From contig CAJXZZ010000030.1 of assembly GCA_913065105.1 (NCBI GenBank), forward strand, positions 1 to 32,719: a DNA stretch of 32,719 bases, given 5' to 3'. Under the pieces are notes generated by a model. The model searched no databases. It saw only the letters and a list, made by a program, of their open reading frames with translations, and was not told the DNA's origin. Below are positions 9,092 through 18,592 of the stretch, piece by piece; the first letter of the stretch is position 1; every line of letters starts with the position of its first letter. The position numbers and the translations under genes are program-made. The DNA is from an uncultured Gammaproteobacteria bacterium (GTDB lineage Bacteria > Pseudomonadota > Gammaproteobacteria > SZUA-229).

Positions 9092-9850
9092 GTGAATATT
9101 TATCTCATTAGTCTGTTTCCAGAATTAATACAGCAGGCCACTAGTTTTGGCGTGTTGGGTCGAGCGATAAAACAGCAGCAGCTAACGCTGAAATGTTTTA
9201 ATCCTAGAGACTACACGGAAGATAAGCATCGCACGGTAGACGACCGACCTTATGGTGGTGGCCCCGGCATGTTGATGAAAGTCGAGCCATTATATAAAGC
9301 AATAATGGCGGCAAAGGAAATTGCAGGTAATAAGGTTAAAGTAGTTTATCTGAGTCCGCAGGGGAAACTGGTAAACCAGAAGTTATTAGTTAACATTGCA
9401 GCAGCTGGCGATGACCTGATTCTGATTGCTGGTCGTTACGAAGGTATCGATGAGCGAATCATTGAATTACTGGTCGATGAAGAATGGTCGATAGGTGATT
9501 ATGTGATCAGTGGCGGTGAATTTTCCGCACTGGTGGTGGTCGATGCCATCACCCGGTTGATCCCCGGTGTTTTAGGTGATGATGAGTCAGCCTTGCAAGA
9601 CTCATTCATGCAGGGTTTACTGGATTATCCGCATTACACCAGACCAGAAACAATTAATGGTCAGATAGTGCCGCAGGTTTTATTGAGCGGCGACCATAAA
9701 GCGATACAAGACTGGCGTTTAAAGCAGGCTTTGGGTCGCACCTGGTTGAGAAGACCGGACCTGTTAGACGCGATAAAAATAGATGATTCGCGCTGGGATG
9801 AAGAGAAAGCAAAATTGCTTGCTGAGTTTAAAGATGAATACCAGCAATAA
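9092..9850 (+). CDS. trmD: tRNA (guanine-N1)-methyltransferase
   Basis: [51 protein letters not shown] start. Confidence 0.98.
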   Translation: MNIYLISLFPELIQQATSFGVLGRAIKQQQLTLKCFNPRDYTEDKHRTVDDRPYGGGPGMLMKVEPLYKAIMAAKEIAGNKVKVVYLSPQGKLVNQKLLVNIAAAGDDLILIAGRYEGIDERIIELLVDEEWSIGDYVISGGEFSALVVVDAITRLIPGVLGDDESALQDSFMQGLLDYPHYTRPETINGQIVPQVLLSGDHKAIQDWRLKQALGRTWLRRPDLLDAIKIDDSRWDEEKAKLLAEFKDEYQQ

Positions 9851-9926
9851 GTTATGAAGTATTTCGACTTATTGTTTAGATAAAAACATATTAATTAGAT
9901 TTAAGGCGCGAAAGCGGAGTAAAGAT

Positions 9927-10289
9927 ATGAGCAACATAATTCAACAGCTTGAAGCTGAACAAATGACACGTGAAGTACCAGCATTCTACCCTGGTGATAC
10001 CGTAACTGTTCAGGTACGTGTAAAGGAAGGCGAACGCGAGCGTTTACAGGCTTTCGAAGGCGTCGTTATTGCAAAACGTAATCGTGGTTTACACTCTGCC
10101 TTTACGGTACGTAAGATATCTCATGGTGAAGGTGTTGAACGTGTCTTCCAGACTTACAGTAATGCAATAGCAGAAATTGCCGTTAAACGTAGTGGTAAAG
10201 TACGTCGTGCGAAACTTTACTACTTACGTGGTAGAACAGGTAAGGCTGCACGTATTACTGAAAAACTTAAACTGGCTGACAAAAAATAA
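9927..10289 (+). CDS. rplS: 50S ribosomal protein L19
   Basis: [61 protein letters not shown]. Confidence 0.98.
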   Translation: MSNIIQQLEAEQMTREVPAFYPGDTVTVQVRVKEGERERLQAFEGVVIAKRNRGLHSAFTVRKISHGEGVERVFQTYSNAIAEIAVKRSGKVRRAKLYYLRGRTGKAARITEKLKLADKK

Positions 10290-10320
10290 ATAGTCAGAAT
10301 AAGGTTAAAGTTTTATCAGG

Positions 10321-10353
10321 AAAGAGTGGTACATTGTACCGCTCTTTTTTTTC
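10321..10353 (+). terminator. Rho-independent terminator after rplS
   Basis: AAAGAGTGGTAC-ATT-GTACCGCTCTTTTTTTT: strong stem (one G-U) plus U tract. Confidence 0.9.
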
Positions 10354-10399
10354 GCTTATATTAAGGGCCTCTGATTAAATTTTATTGTAGGTTGTTTTA

Positions 10400-12298
10400 A
10401 TGCGTATTCTATTTTCTGTTTTACTGGTGATTGGTATCTGTGCCAATAGCTGGGCAGAACAAAATAACCCGGTTACCACTCGACCAACCGTTCCCCCAGC
10501 TACCCCATCTGATCCTCAGCCTAAAAGTAAGTCCACGGTCACGTTTGAATCGTTAGCACAGATGAATAAGCTTATTGAGCTCGGTGTGCCTGCGCTTGCG
10601 CTAAGCCTATTAGACGGTGAACAGGAAAAACGCCAGCAGTTCACAGCAGACTGGTACGCCTTTGAGTATAAACGTATCCTTTTATTATCTGCGCTTGAAC
10701 GATGGCCGCAAATAATTGAGAGAACCCAATGGTTGTTTGATACCGCCATTCCAAATAAACAAATCACGCGCAAGATTGGTTTATGGTTTGAAACGCAACA
10801 GGTGATGGCCAATATACAATTAAAAAACAGCGAGTTAGCACTGGGTCAGTTGCAGCATTTGTTGTGGGCTACCGATGCTGAATATCGAGATCCGTCATTG
10901 CCCGCTATTTGGCGACAACTGGTTATCCGTGTGTATTTACAGATGCAGAAAGATGATGACGCACGAAAGGCACTGATTAAATATGAACGGGAATATAAAA
11001 CAGAAGAAACAAATGTCGACTGGATATTATTACAGGCGCAGATATTGCTGAGAACCAGTCGGCCTAAACAGGCGGTTGAGCTATTAAACAAAATTGCCAC
11101 TGAAGATGCGGTAGATGTCCAGGCGTTATTATTGATAGCGCAATTACAAATTGATCCGAAAAGCGCCAAAGAAATCAATAAAAAAATGCGTGAGAAACTG
11201 GATGGGAAAATACTAAGTCGTCCGGCACGCTGGGCTTATTCCTATGTTGCCTACATGGCGTCAAATGTTTTAGCTGACAGGCCTGCGCAGATTGTAAATT
11301 TGGAGTCGATGCTGTCTTTAGGCATTAAATCCCCAGTATTCGATGAAAGTTATCAGGTGACAGCAGATGATTTATGGGATCTATACAATCAGCAAGGTTT
11401 GGCTACCGCAAATAATTATGGTTTGTTGTTTGGTAATGACGAGCAGTGGCAGAAATTATCGAATAAGTTAATTAAAGTCGAACCAGAAAAAGCATTAGAA
11501 CTTAATGTCGCGCTGGTATTGCAAACAGGGAATTTTGCAACCAAACAACAGCAACACAAAACTATCGTAGAGATAATTGAAAAACGTAAAAACGGATTAG
11601 AGCTAATAAACGAACTTTACCTGCACAGCAATAAAATTAATGATGTGAATGTACTGCCGGATGAAGTCCGTTATCGACTGGTCGATTATGCCCTGTCAGA
11701 AGGTGATTACTCCGATGCGGCAGTAATAATGAAAAGCCTTAAGGAGCCACCTGAAGGTAAAACAATATTTGACTGGCGTATGCGTAAGGCACGCGTATTA
11801 ATATTGCAAGGCGAGTATGACCAGAGTGTGGATTTAATACGCAGGACTTTTTATGAAAGACCTAAAATAACCCGACAAGAACTGGATAGATATATTCAGG
11901 TGGTTTTTGATTTTCAGACGGTGCAGCAACATCAACAGGCAATTAAATTATTTGATCTGTTATATATTGCTGGTTTAGATGAAAACTTAAAACGTGAAAT
12001 ATATTTCTGGAAAGCGGAGTCATACTTTTCATTAGAGAAATATGATTATGCTGCTCTGTATTACCTGGAATCTGGACGTGCAGTTACGGATGCTAATAAT
12101 GATTTATGGGCGCAGTCCGCACGTTTTAAAGCAGGTAATGCATTAATCCTTGCTGAAATATATGATGATGCAGAAAAAGTATATACAGAATTATTATTGA
12201 TTACTGATAGTGAAACACGTAAAGCACTAATAAATCAGAATTTACAAAAAATACGTTTATTGAAAAGCGCGGTAAAGGAAAAACAACCAAAAGTTTAG
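10400..12298 (+). CDS. Exported tetratricopeptide-repeat-rich protein of unknown function
   Basis: 632 aa, signal peptide MRILFSVLLVIGICANSWAEQ; helical TPR-like repeats (AALYYLESGRAVTDANNDLWAQSARFKAGNALI...). Confidence 0.7.
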   Translation: MRILFSVLLVIGICANSWAEQNNPVTTRPTVPPATPSDPQPKSKSTVTFESLAQMNKLIELGVPALALSLLDGEQEKRQQFTADWYAFEYKRILLLSALERWPQIIERTQWLFDTAIPNKQITRKIGLWFETQQVMANIQLKNSELALGQLQHLLWATDAEYRDPSLPAIWRQLVIRVYLQMQKDDDARKALIKYEREYKTEETNVDWILLQAQILLRTSRPKQAVELLNKIATEDAVDVQALLLIAQLQIDPKSAKEINKKMREKLDGKILSRPARWAYSYVAYMASNVLADRPAQIVNLESMLSLGIKSPVFDESYQVTADDLWDLYNQQGLATANNYGLLFGNDEQWQKLSNKLIKVEPEKALELNVALVLQTGNFATKQQQHKTIVEIIEKRKNGLELINELYLHSNKINDVNVLPDEVRYRLVDYALSEGDYSDAAVIMKSLKEPPEGKTIFDWRMRKARVLILQGEYDQSVDLIRRTFYERPKITRQELDRYIQVVFDFQTVQQHQQAIKLFDLLYIAGLDENLKREIYFWKAESYFSLEKYDYAALYYLESGRAVTDANNDLWAQSARFKAGNALILAEIYDDAEKVYTELLLITDSETRKALINQNLQKIRLLKSAVKEKQPKV

Positions 12299-12306
12299 GT
12301 GAAATT

Positions 12307-12792
12307 ATGAGAACAATGAAGTCACACTATGCTGCAGTTTTTACTACAGAGATAGCTACTATTGGTCTGCAATTTGAAGAGTCTAAGTTAACCAGAATTG
12401 ATTATCTCACTAATCAAGCTAGCAAAGCACCGGACAGCAAACTGGTGGCGAATGTTAAAAGTAAAATTGAGAAGTATCTTAAAACGCCCTCAGAAACAAA
12501 GGATATTAAAATTGATTATGTATTAAATGTAACTGAGTTTCAGGGAGAAGTATTAAAGCAGTTACAGAAAATTCCGTGTGGTGAGACTCGCACTTATGGT
12601 GAGATTGCAAAAATACTAAAGACATCACCTCGTGCTGTCGGTAATGCCTGCCGTAATAATCCTTTACCCATAATCATACCCTGCCATCGAGTCGTCGCTG
12701 CTAAGGGTATCGGTGGTTATGATGGTGCTACGTCAGGAGGATTACTTAGTATTAAGCGTATGCTGTTAGGAAGTGAGGGCGTTTATCTATAA
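12307..12792 (+). CDS. ogt: Methylated-DNA--[protein]-cysteine S-methyltransferase
   Basis: Active site PIIIPCHRVV, GETRTYGEIAKILKTSPRAVGNACRNNPLP. Confidence 0.93.
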   Translation: MRTMKSHYAAVFTTEIATIGLQFEESKLTRIDYLTNQASKAPDSKLVANVKSKIEKYLKTPSETKDIKIDYVLNVTEFQGEVLKQLQKIPCGETRTYGEIAKILKTSPRAVGNACRNNPLPIIIPCHRVVAAKGIGGYDGATSGGLLSIKRMLLGSEGVYL

Positions 12793-12808
12793 TAGTGAAT
12801 TATATTAT

Positions 12809-12828
12809 TTACTAAATAGGTTTAGTAA
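12809..12828. terminator. Candidate bidirectional hairpin between convergent genes
   Basis: TTACTAAA-TAGG-TTTAGTAA perfect 8-bp stem, AT-rich, spans the stop codon of the minus-strand gene. Confidence 0.4.
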
Positions 12829-13625
12829 CCAAAAACTCCATCAAGTAAATCTGCATAACCTGAGTATGTATCAGCGCTGGTATCCTGAAAGCTAACAATG
12901 TTTAAATCTGCAAGCATTTTTTTACCCTCGGCTGTGTTTGGTGCGTCCAGTAATGCTTTTTTAACGGCCTGTGCAACCTCTTCAGGAACCTCTGGTGAAG
13001 CGGACAAACCCATGTGAGGAACCGATTCCGTTACGATAACAGAGTTTAAACTGCCATAATTACCAACCAGTGGACTTGGGATAATGGCTGCATCAACGGA
13101 ACCATCCAGTACTCTGTTTACGGCATCCACCGAGTCGCTTGCCTGAATAATAAACGGTAGACGAGATGGATTAGGAAACATTTCGTTTAGCCTTACTGCG
13201 CCCAGACTTGGGGATGGCATTGTGGCTATTTTTTTCGAAATTAGCTCTTCCATTTCAAAAATAAAGTTATCTTCACTGGTTACTACGGTAAAACTTACAG
13301 TTTCAGGCAGTTTTACCAGTACTTTATAGTCGTTACGTTGAAGACGAAAATCAGTGAAATGTGCGGCATCTAGAATAAAGTGCATATCTTTACCTTTTTT
13401 CATGCGCACCCAGTAAGTCAGAAAACCTCTGTATGAAGTGATTACAAACTCATGGCCGGTTTTTATAGACAGGTATTCTGCAAGAGGTTGGTAGTTTAGT
13501 TCTACTTGCTTGGCTGGTAAAATTGGCTGCACAGAAAGCGTGTATCTCTCTGCAACTGCGTTCCTTGAAATTACTGATGAAAAAAATATGAAGATCGAAA
13601 TTAAGACTAAAACTTTGTTATTCAA
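12822..13625 (-). CDS. PhnD-like phosphate/phosphonate-type periplasmic substrate-binding protein
   Basis: 267 aa with signal sequence; QPILPAKQVELNYQPLAEYLSIKTGHEFVIT, SLGAVRLNEMF, VDAAIIPSPL; PhnD/SsuA-like fold pattern. Confidence 0.75.
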   Translation of the reverse strand: MNNKVLVLISIFIFFSSVISRNAVAERYTLSVQPILPAKQVELNYQPLAEYLSIKTGHEFVITSYRGFLTYWVRMKKGKDMHFILDAAHFTDFRLQRNDYKVLVKLPETVSFTVVTSEDNFIFEMEELISKKIATMPSPSLGAVRLNEMFPNPSRLPFIIQASDSVDAVNRVLDGSVDAAIIPSPLVGNYGSLNSVIVTESVPHMGLSASPEVPEEVAQAVKKALLDAPNTAEGKKMLADLNIVSFQDTSADTYSGYADLLDGVFGY

Positions 13626-13783
13626 TGTCGCTATGCTCTGTAACTATCACCTGAACTAAGCATAGTCACATTTTGTTTATTAGCAAGAAATAGACTGACC
13701 ATTCATCAGACGATTTTATTTGTTACTCTCAAATGTATTCATGTCATTTAATTTCTTTATTGCTCAATTTAGTTAAAAATCGT

Positions 13784-13811
13784 CTTGATAACACGAATAT
13801 CATCCCCATTA
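13784..13811 (+). promoter_or_regulatory. Sigma-32 (RpoH)-type promoter for htpG
   Basis: CTTGATA - 13 nt - CCCCATTA versus RpoH consensus CTTGAAA-N(11-15)-CCCCATNT, 50 nt before htpG ATG. Confidence 0.85.
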
Positions 13812-13861
13812 TCACCTGCATTGACAAAATCCTTATCTAATTTATATTTTTGGAGTAAATA

Positions 13862-15766
13862 ATGAGCGTTGAAACGAGTAAAGAAACCCTCGAATTTCAA
13901 ACTGAAGCCCGTCAAATCCTGCATTTGATGACCCATTCACTGTATTCAAACAAGGAAATATTTTTGCGTGAGCTCGTATCCAATGCTTCGGATGCCTGCG
14001 ATAAGTTACGTTTTGAGGCATTGGGTAATGACAGCCTGTACGATGGAGATTCAGAACTATCAGTTCTGGTCGAATATGATGATGACGCTAAAACCATCTC
14101 TATTAGCGATAACGGCATCGGTATGTCTCGCCAGGAAGTGATCGATAATGTAGGCACCATCGCAAGTTCTGGCACCCGTAAATTCCTTGACAAATTAACC
14201 GGTGATCAGGCGAAAGATTCGCAGATGATCGGTCAGTTCGGTGTGGGTTTTTATTCTAGTTTTATCGTTGCCGATAAAGTGACTCTGGAAACACGACGTG
14301 CCGGTGCTGCTGCCGATGAAGCTATTCGCTGGGAATCTGATGGTGAAGGTAGTTTCTCGCTGGAAAATATTGAAAAAGAATCTCGCGGCACCAAAGTTGT
14401 ATTACATCTGAAAGAAGGTGAAGCTGAGTTTGCTAGTCCATATCGCCTAAAGAGCATCATTAAACAGTATTCCGATCATATCTCTATTCCGGTGATGATG
14501 CCGGAAGCAGAGCTGGACGATAAAGGTGAAGCCAAAAAAGATGATGAAGGTAATGCCATCACTAAACTTGAACGTGTAAACAGTGCGGCAGCATTATGGG
14601 CGCGTGATAAAAGTGACATCACTGATGAAGAATACAACGAGTTCTACAAACATGTGAGCATGGATTTTGCTGACCCGCTGAGCTGGATACATTCAAGGGT
14701 CGAAGGTAATCAAAGTTACACGTCGTTATTGTATGTGCCAGCCAATCCGCCATTTGATCTGTTCGATCGTGATCATAAACGTGGCGTAAAGCTGTACGTT
14801 AAGCGTATTTTTATCATGGATGACTCTGAGCATCTGATGCCGAACTATCTACGTTTTGTTAAAGGGGTTATTGATTCTGATGATCTGCCTTTAAACGTAT
14901 CACGTGAAATATTGCAACAGAACAAAGTTATCGACCGTATTCGCGGTGCTTCAGTGAAGAAAGTGCTGACTATGCTCGAGTCGATTCAAAAAGACGATAA
15001 AGAAAAGTACGCTATTTTCTGGAAGGCATTCGGCCAGGTACTGAAAGAAGGGCCGATCGAAGACATGGCAAATAAAGATCGCATTGCCAAACTATTGTGG
15101 TTCGCCAGCACGCATAATGATAATGATGAGCAGAATGTTACTTTAGATGAGTACATCTCTCGTATGCCGGAAACCCAGGAAAAAATTTATTACATCACTG
15201 CAGATAATTACACCGCAGCGAAAAATAGTCCGCATCTGGAAGTATTCAAGAAAAAAGGCATCGAAGTACTGTTGTTAAGCGACCGTGTAGATGAATGGCT
15301 GGTGTCACATCTGACTGAGTTAGAAGGTAAAAAACTACAGTCGGTCGCGCGTGGTACGCTGGATATCGACGAGGAAGAAGACAAAAAAGAACTGGAAGAA
15401 ACAGAGAAATCATATGCTTCCGTTATTGAACATGCTGCCAAGGTATTAGGTGATACAGTCAACGAAGTTCGTTTGTCAAAACGCTTAACCGACTCACCGT
15501 CGTGCCTGGTACTGGAAGAACATGACATGAGTGCCCAGATGCAACAGATTATGGAGGCGGCCGGCCAATATGCGCCAAAAGCTGCCCCTGTGCTGGAGTT
15601 AAATGCAGAACATAGCCTGGTGAAAAAACTCAATGGACTTACTGACGATGACCAGTTTGAAGATTATGTGCATCTATTGTTTGAACAGGCGCAACTGGCC
15701 GCTGGTGCGCCACTGGACGATGCTGCAGGTTTTGTTAAACGAGTGAATAAATTATTAGATAGTTAA
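13862..15766 (+). CDS. htpG: Molecular chaperone HtpG (Hsp90)
   Basis: [66 protein letters not shown]. Confidence 0.98.
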   Translation: MSVETSKETLEFQTEARQILHLMTHSLYSNKEIFLRELVSNASDACDKLRFEALGNDSLYDGDSELSVLVEYDDDAKTISISDNGIGMSRQEVIDNVGTIASSGTRKFLDKLTGDQAKDSQMIGQFGVGFYSSFIVADKVTLETRRAGAAADEAIRWESDGEGSFSLENIEKESRGTKVVLHLKEGEAEFASPYRLKSIIKQYSDHISIPVMMPEAELDDKGEAKKDDEGNAITKLERVNSAAALWARDKSDITDEEYNEFYKHVSMDFADPLSWIHSRVEGNQSYTSLLYVPANPPFDLFDRDHKRGVKLYVKRIFIMDDSEHLMPNYLRFVKGVIDSDDLPLNVSREILQQNKVIDRIRGASVKKVLTMLESIQKDDKEKYAIFWKAFGQVLKEGPIEDMANKDRIAKLLWFASTHNDNDEQNVTLDEYISRMPETQEKIYYITADNYTAAKNSPHLEVFKKKGIEVLLLSDRVDEWLVSHLTELEGKKLQSVARGTLDIDEEEDKKELEETEKSYASVIEHAAKVLGDTVNEVRLSKRLTDSPSCLVLEEHDMSAQMQQIMEAAGQYAPKAAPVLELNAEHSLVKKLNGLTDDDQFEDYVHLLFEQAQLAAGAPLDDAAGFVKRVNKLLDS

Positions 15767-15783
15767 AACATTTGTTTTTAAAT

Positions 15784-15833
15784 AAAAGCGGCACAGTTAT
15801 TGATTTTATGATGGATGACAGTGCCGCTTTTTT
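15784..15833 (+). terminator. Terminator after htpG
   Basis: AAAAGCGGCAC...GTGCCGCTTTTTT, 11-bp stem plus U tract. Confidence 0.85.
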
Positions 15834-15918
15834 ATTGTTTTCTTCCTCGCTATAATTTCCAAAATGTCTCGAGCACAGTTATACTTCGAGATATCAAAAT
15901 TTCCTTCCCAAGAATAGA

Positions 15919-16893
15919 ATGTATATTGCTAAATTATTGATTTTTATATTTATAATGAGTCTATCTTCGGCTGCAGTGTCAGCCGAGGAGGATTTCAATG
16001 CAGACATACGTTTTTTATACGTACAGAAAGGACAGACGCTACATAATATCGTTAAACGGTTATATCCAGATCGCGTCAAGGAGTGGCCGAAACTAACCAA
16101 AGATATTGTGCGACTTAATCCTCACGCATTTATTAATAGTGACCCTACCAAGATGAAAGCCGGTGTGAGGCTGACATTGCCTCAAAAAGTTGTACTACCG
16201 GCCAAAGCAAAAAAAGTAGGGGTTGTAGTAGATATGAGCGGTAGTGTTGTGGCAGTTGATAAGAATAAAGTGTCGCGTAAGTTATCTAAAGGCTATCCCG
16301 TTTATCTTGGTGATAAGGTGGTCACAGGTGAAACGGGTTATATACGCCTGCAAATGATCGATAAAGCAATGCTTGATCTGCACTGCTTCAGTATTATGGT
16401 GATTGAAGAATACGCACTTAATACCAGTAATCGCCGCAGTATATTAAATTTATTACAGGGTAGCTTGAAAAAAGTGACTGGTGAGATCGGTAAAATGGCC
16501 GAGGATGTCTATGAATTAAAAACACCTGTTGCCAATGTTGGGGTGCGGGGAACCGAATACGCCTTACGTGTTTTTCAGGCTAAAGGTTGTGGTGGTACCA
16601 TTGATGCCGATGATGGTTTTTACCTTGAGGTGATCAGGGGACTGGTTGATGTACATAATACAGCGGGGAAAGAAGTATTCGCCAAAGGCGAAACTGCTTA
16701 TGTACCAGTACCCGATGCGGCGCCGCAGAAAATAAAAATAAAACCAGGAATAATTCAACCAGAAATAGCGAAACCAGAAAAAACTGAACCAGAAATAACC
16801 AAACCCGTAGAACCCCTCGCAGAAACACAGGAAGAGGGTGATAGCATGTGGTGGTGGCTGTTAAGTATTGTCGCTATTGCATTATTAATATGA
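15919..16893 (+). CDS. FecR-domain exported protein with N-terminal LysM-like region and C-terminal hydrophobic tail
   Basis: Signal peptide; RFLYVQKGQTLHNIVKRLYPDRVKEWPKLTKDIVRLNPHAFINSDPTKMKAGVRLTLP (LysM-like); LSKGYPVYLGDKVVTGETGYIRLQMIDKAMLDLHCFSIMVIEEY...VANVGVRGTEYALRV (FecR); P/E/K-rich linker; MWWWLLSIVAIALLI. Confidence 0.8.
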   Translation: MYIAKLLIFIFIMSLSSAAVSAEEDFNADIRFLYVQKGQTLHNIVKRLYPDRVKEWPKLTKDIVRLNPHAFINSDPTKMKAGVRLTLPQKVVLPAKAKKVGVVVDMSGSVVAVDKNKVSRKLSKGYPVYLGDKVVTGETGYIRLQMIDKAMLDLHCFSIMVIEEYALNTSNRRSILNLLQGSLKKVTGEIGKMAEDVYELKTPVANVGVRGTEYALRVFQAKGCGGTIDADDGFYLEVIRGLVDVHNTAGKEVFAKGETAYVPVPDAAPQKIKIKPGIIQPEIAKPEKTEPEITKPVEPLAETQEEGDSMWWWLLSIVAIALLI

Positions 16894-16912
16894 TCATAGA
16901 CCTGTAAATCGA

Positions 16913-17296
16913 ATGCCTGACAGTATACGAATAGATAAGTGGTTATGGACATCACGGTTTTTTAAAACCAGGCAATTAGCCACCGCAGCGGTGAATGGCG
17001 GAAAAGTCCATTTAAATCATCAGCGTGTGAAAGCGGGTCATATTGTTAAAGCGGGTGATGCATTGTCGATACAGAAAGACAGTGTTTTATATGAAGTGAC
17101 GATAACGGGTATCAACAAAACCCGCCGGCCTGCTAAAGAAGCCAGTTTACTCTATGAAGAGTCTGAGCAGAGTCGTTTGAAGCGTGAGCAGGAACTGGAA
17201 ATAAAAAAACTGGTATCTGCGACACGGCCAGTGCCTCTACACAAACCCGATAAACGCGAACGTGAACAGTTACGGCAATTTAAGCAGAAGCAGTAA
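16913..17296 (+). CDS. hslR: Ribosome-associated heat shock protein Hsp15 (S4 domain)
   Basis: IRIDKWLWTSRFFKTRQLATAAVNGGKVHLNHQRVKAGHIVKAGDAL. Confidence 0.93.
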   Translation: MPDSIRIDKWLWTSRFFKTRQLATAAVNGGKVHLNHQRVKAGHIVKAGDALSIQKDSVLYEVTITGINKTRRPAKEASLLYEESEQSRLKREQELEIKKLVSATRPVPLHKPDKREREQLRQFKQKQ

Positions 17297-17320
17297 GCTG
17301 TTAAATAACAGAGAGATATT

Positions 17321-17755
17321 ATGGCTAGACCTGTTACGCCACAACTTACTGCAGATGTCATCATTGAAATGCCACTGCTTGAAAACAAGCCGATTATCCT
17401 GATCGAAAGAAAATTTGAGCCATTTGGCTGGGCGATTCCGGGTGGTTTTGTTGAAGTTGGAGAAACCATTGCAACGGCTGCATGTCGCGAGGCACTGGAA
17501 GAGACGACTCTGGATGTTGAGCTGGATGTATTATTAGGTATCTATTCAAACCCAAAACGTGATTTCAGAGGCCATACCGTCTGCTCTGTGTTTATTGGCA
17601 ACGCCTCTGGTAAGCCGATAGCTGCTGACGATGCAAAAGATATTGCCGTATTTGATCCCTTTGATATAGATGTTGAACTGGCATTTGATCACAGGCAGAT
17701 TCTGCATGATTACTGTGCGTATCGACGCGACGGTACGATCCAATTACCTGAATAA
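17321..17755 (+). CDS. NUDIX hydrolase (ADP-ribose pyrophosphatase-like)
   Basis: Nudix box [27 protein letters not shown]. Confidence 0.92.
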   Translation: MARPVTPQLTADVIIEMPLLENKPIILIERKFEPFGWAIPGGFVEVGETIATAACREALEETTLDVELDVLLGIYSNPKRDFRGHTVCSVFIGNASGKPIAADDAKDIAVFDPFDIDVELAFDHRQILHDYCAYRRDGTIQLPE

Positions 17756-17898
17756 CAGTGTTTGAGATAGCTGTTAGTGTAGAAATGATCATTCCGGCGT
17801 GTCTCTAGCTGTGATTCATGTCCGTAGTGTTTATTTATCAACGCTTACGGTTTTTATAAGTCTCTGTTTTTGGTATAATTTTCTATTATTTTTAAATA

Positions 17899-18591
17899 GT
17901 GCATTTTCAGGATATTCCTTCATTGAGTAATCGAACGCTGTCTATTGATGACCGCACATATGACTATCTATGTGACGTTTCTATTAACGAGTCTGAGCTT
18001 CTGCGTCAGTTACGCGAAGAAACGGCACAGCTTGAATATTCAGTGATGCAGATTTCACCCGAACAGGGTCAGTTTATGTCCCTGCTCATCAAACTGATGG
18101 GGGCGAAACGCGCACTAGAAATTGGCACCTTTACAGGTTACAGTTCTATCTGTGTAGCCAGCGCGATGCCGGAAGATGGCAGATTAATCTGCTGCGATAT
18201 ATCGCCACAATGGACGTCGATCGCAGAAAAATATTGGGCGTTAGCAAAGCTGGAAGAAAAAATCGATTTATATAATCAGCCAGCTCAACAAACCTTACAG
18301 ATGTTGCTTGATGATGGTGCAGAGAAATCATTTGATTTTATTTTTATCGATGCAGATAAACAGAACTACATCATCTATTACGAGATGGCGTTACGTCTAT
18401 TAAGAAAGGGTGGTGTCATCGCTGTTGATAATACATTGTGGTCTGGAGCGGTTGCCGATCCAGAAAATATTGAACCTGGAACAAGAGCCATTCGTCGTTT
18501 TAACGACATGGTAAAAGAAGATAAACGTGTTAGTACAAGCCTGCTTACCATTGGTGATGGCTTAACTTTGATATTAAAAGAATTCGATTGA
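17899..18591 (+). CDS. Class I SAM-dependent O-methyltransferase (CCoAOMT-like)
   Basis: AKRALEIGTFTGYSSICVASAMPEDGRLICCDIS, DFIFIDADKQNYIIYYEMALRLLRKGGVIAVDNTLW; GTG start. Confidence 0.93.
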   Translation: MHFQDIPSLSNRTLSIDDRTYDYLCDVSINESELLRQLREETAQLEYSVMQISPEQGQFMSLLIKLMGAKRALEIGTFTGYSSICVASAMPEDGRLICCDISPQWTSIAEKYWALAKLEEKIDLYNQPAQQTLQMLLDDGAEKSFDFIFIDADKQNYIIYYEMALRLLRKGGVIAVDNTLWSGAVADPENIEPGTRAIRRFNDMVKEDKRVSTSLLTIGDGLTLILKEFD

Positions 18592-18592
18592 T

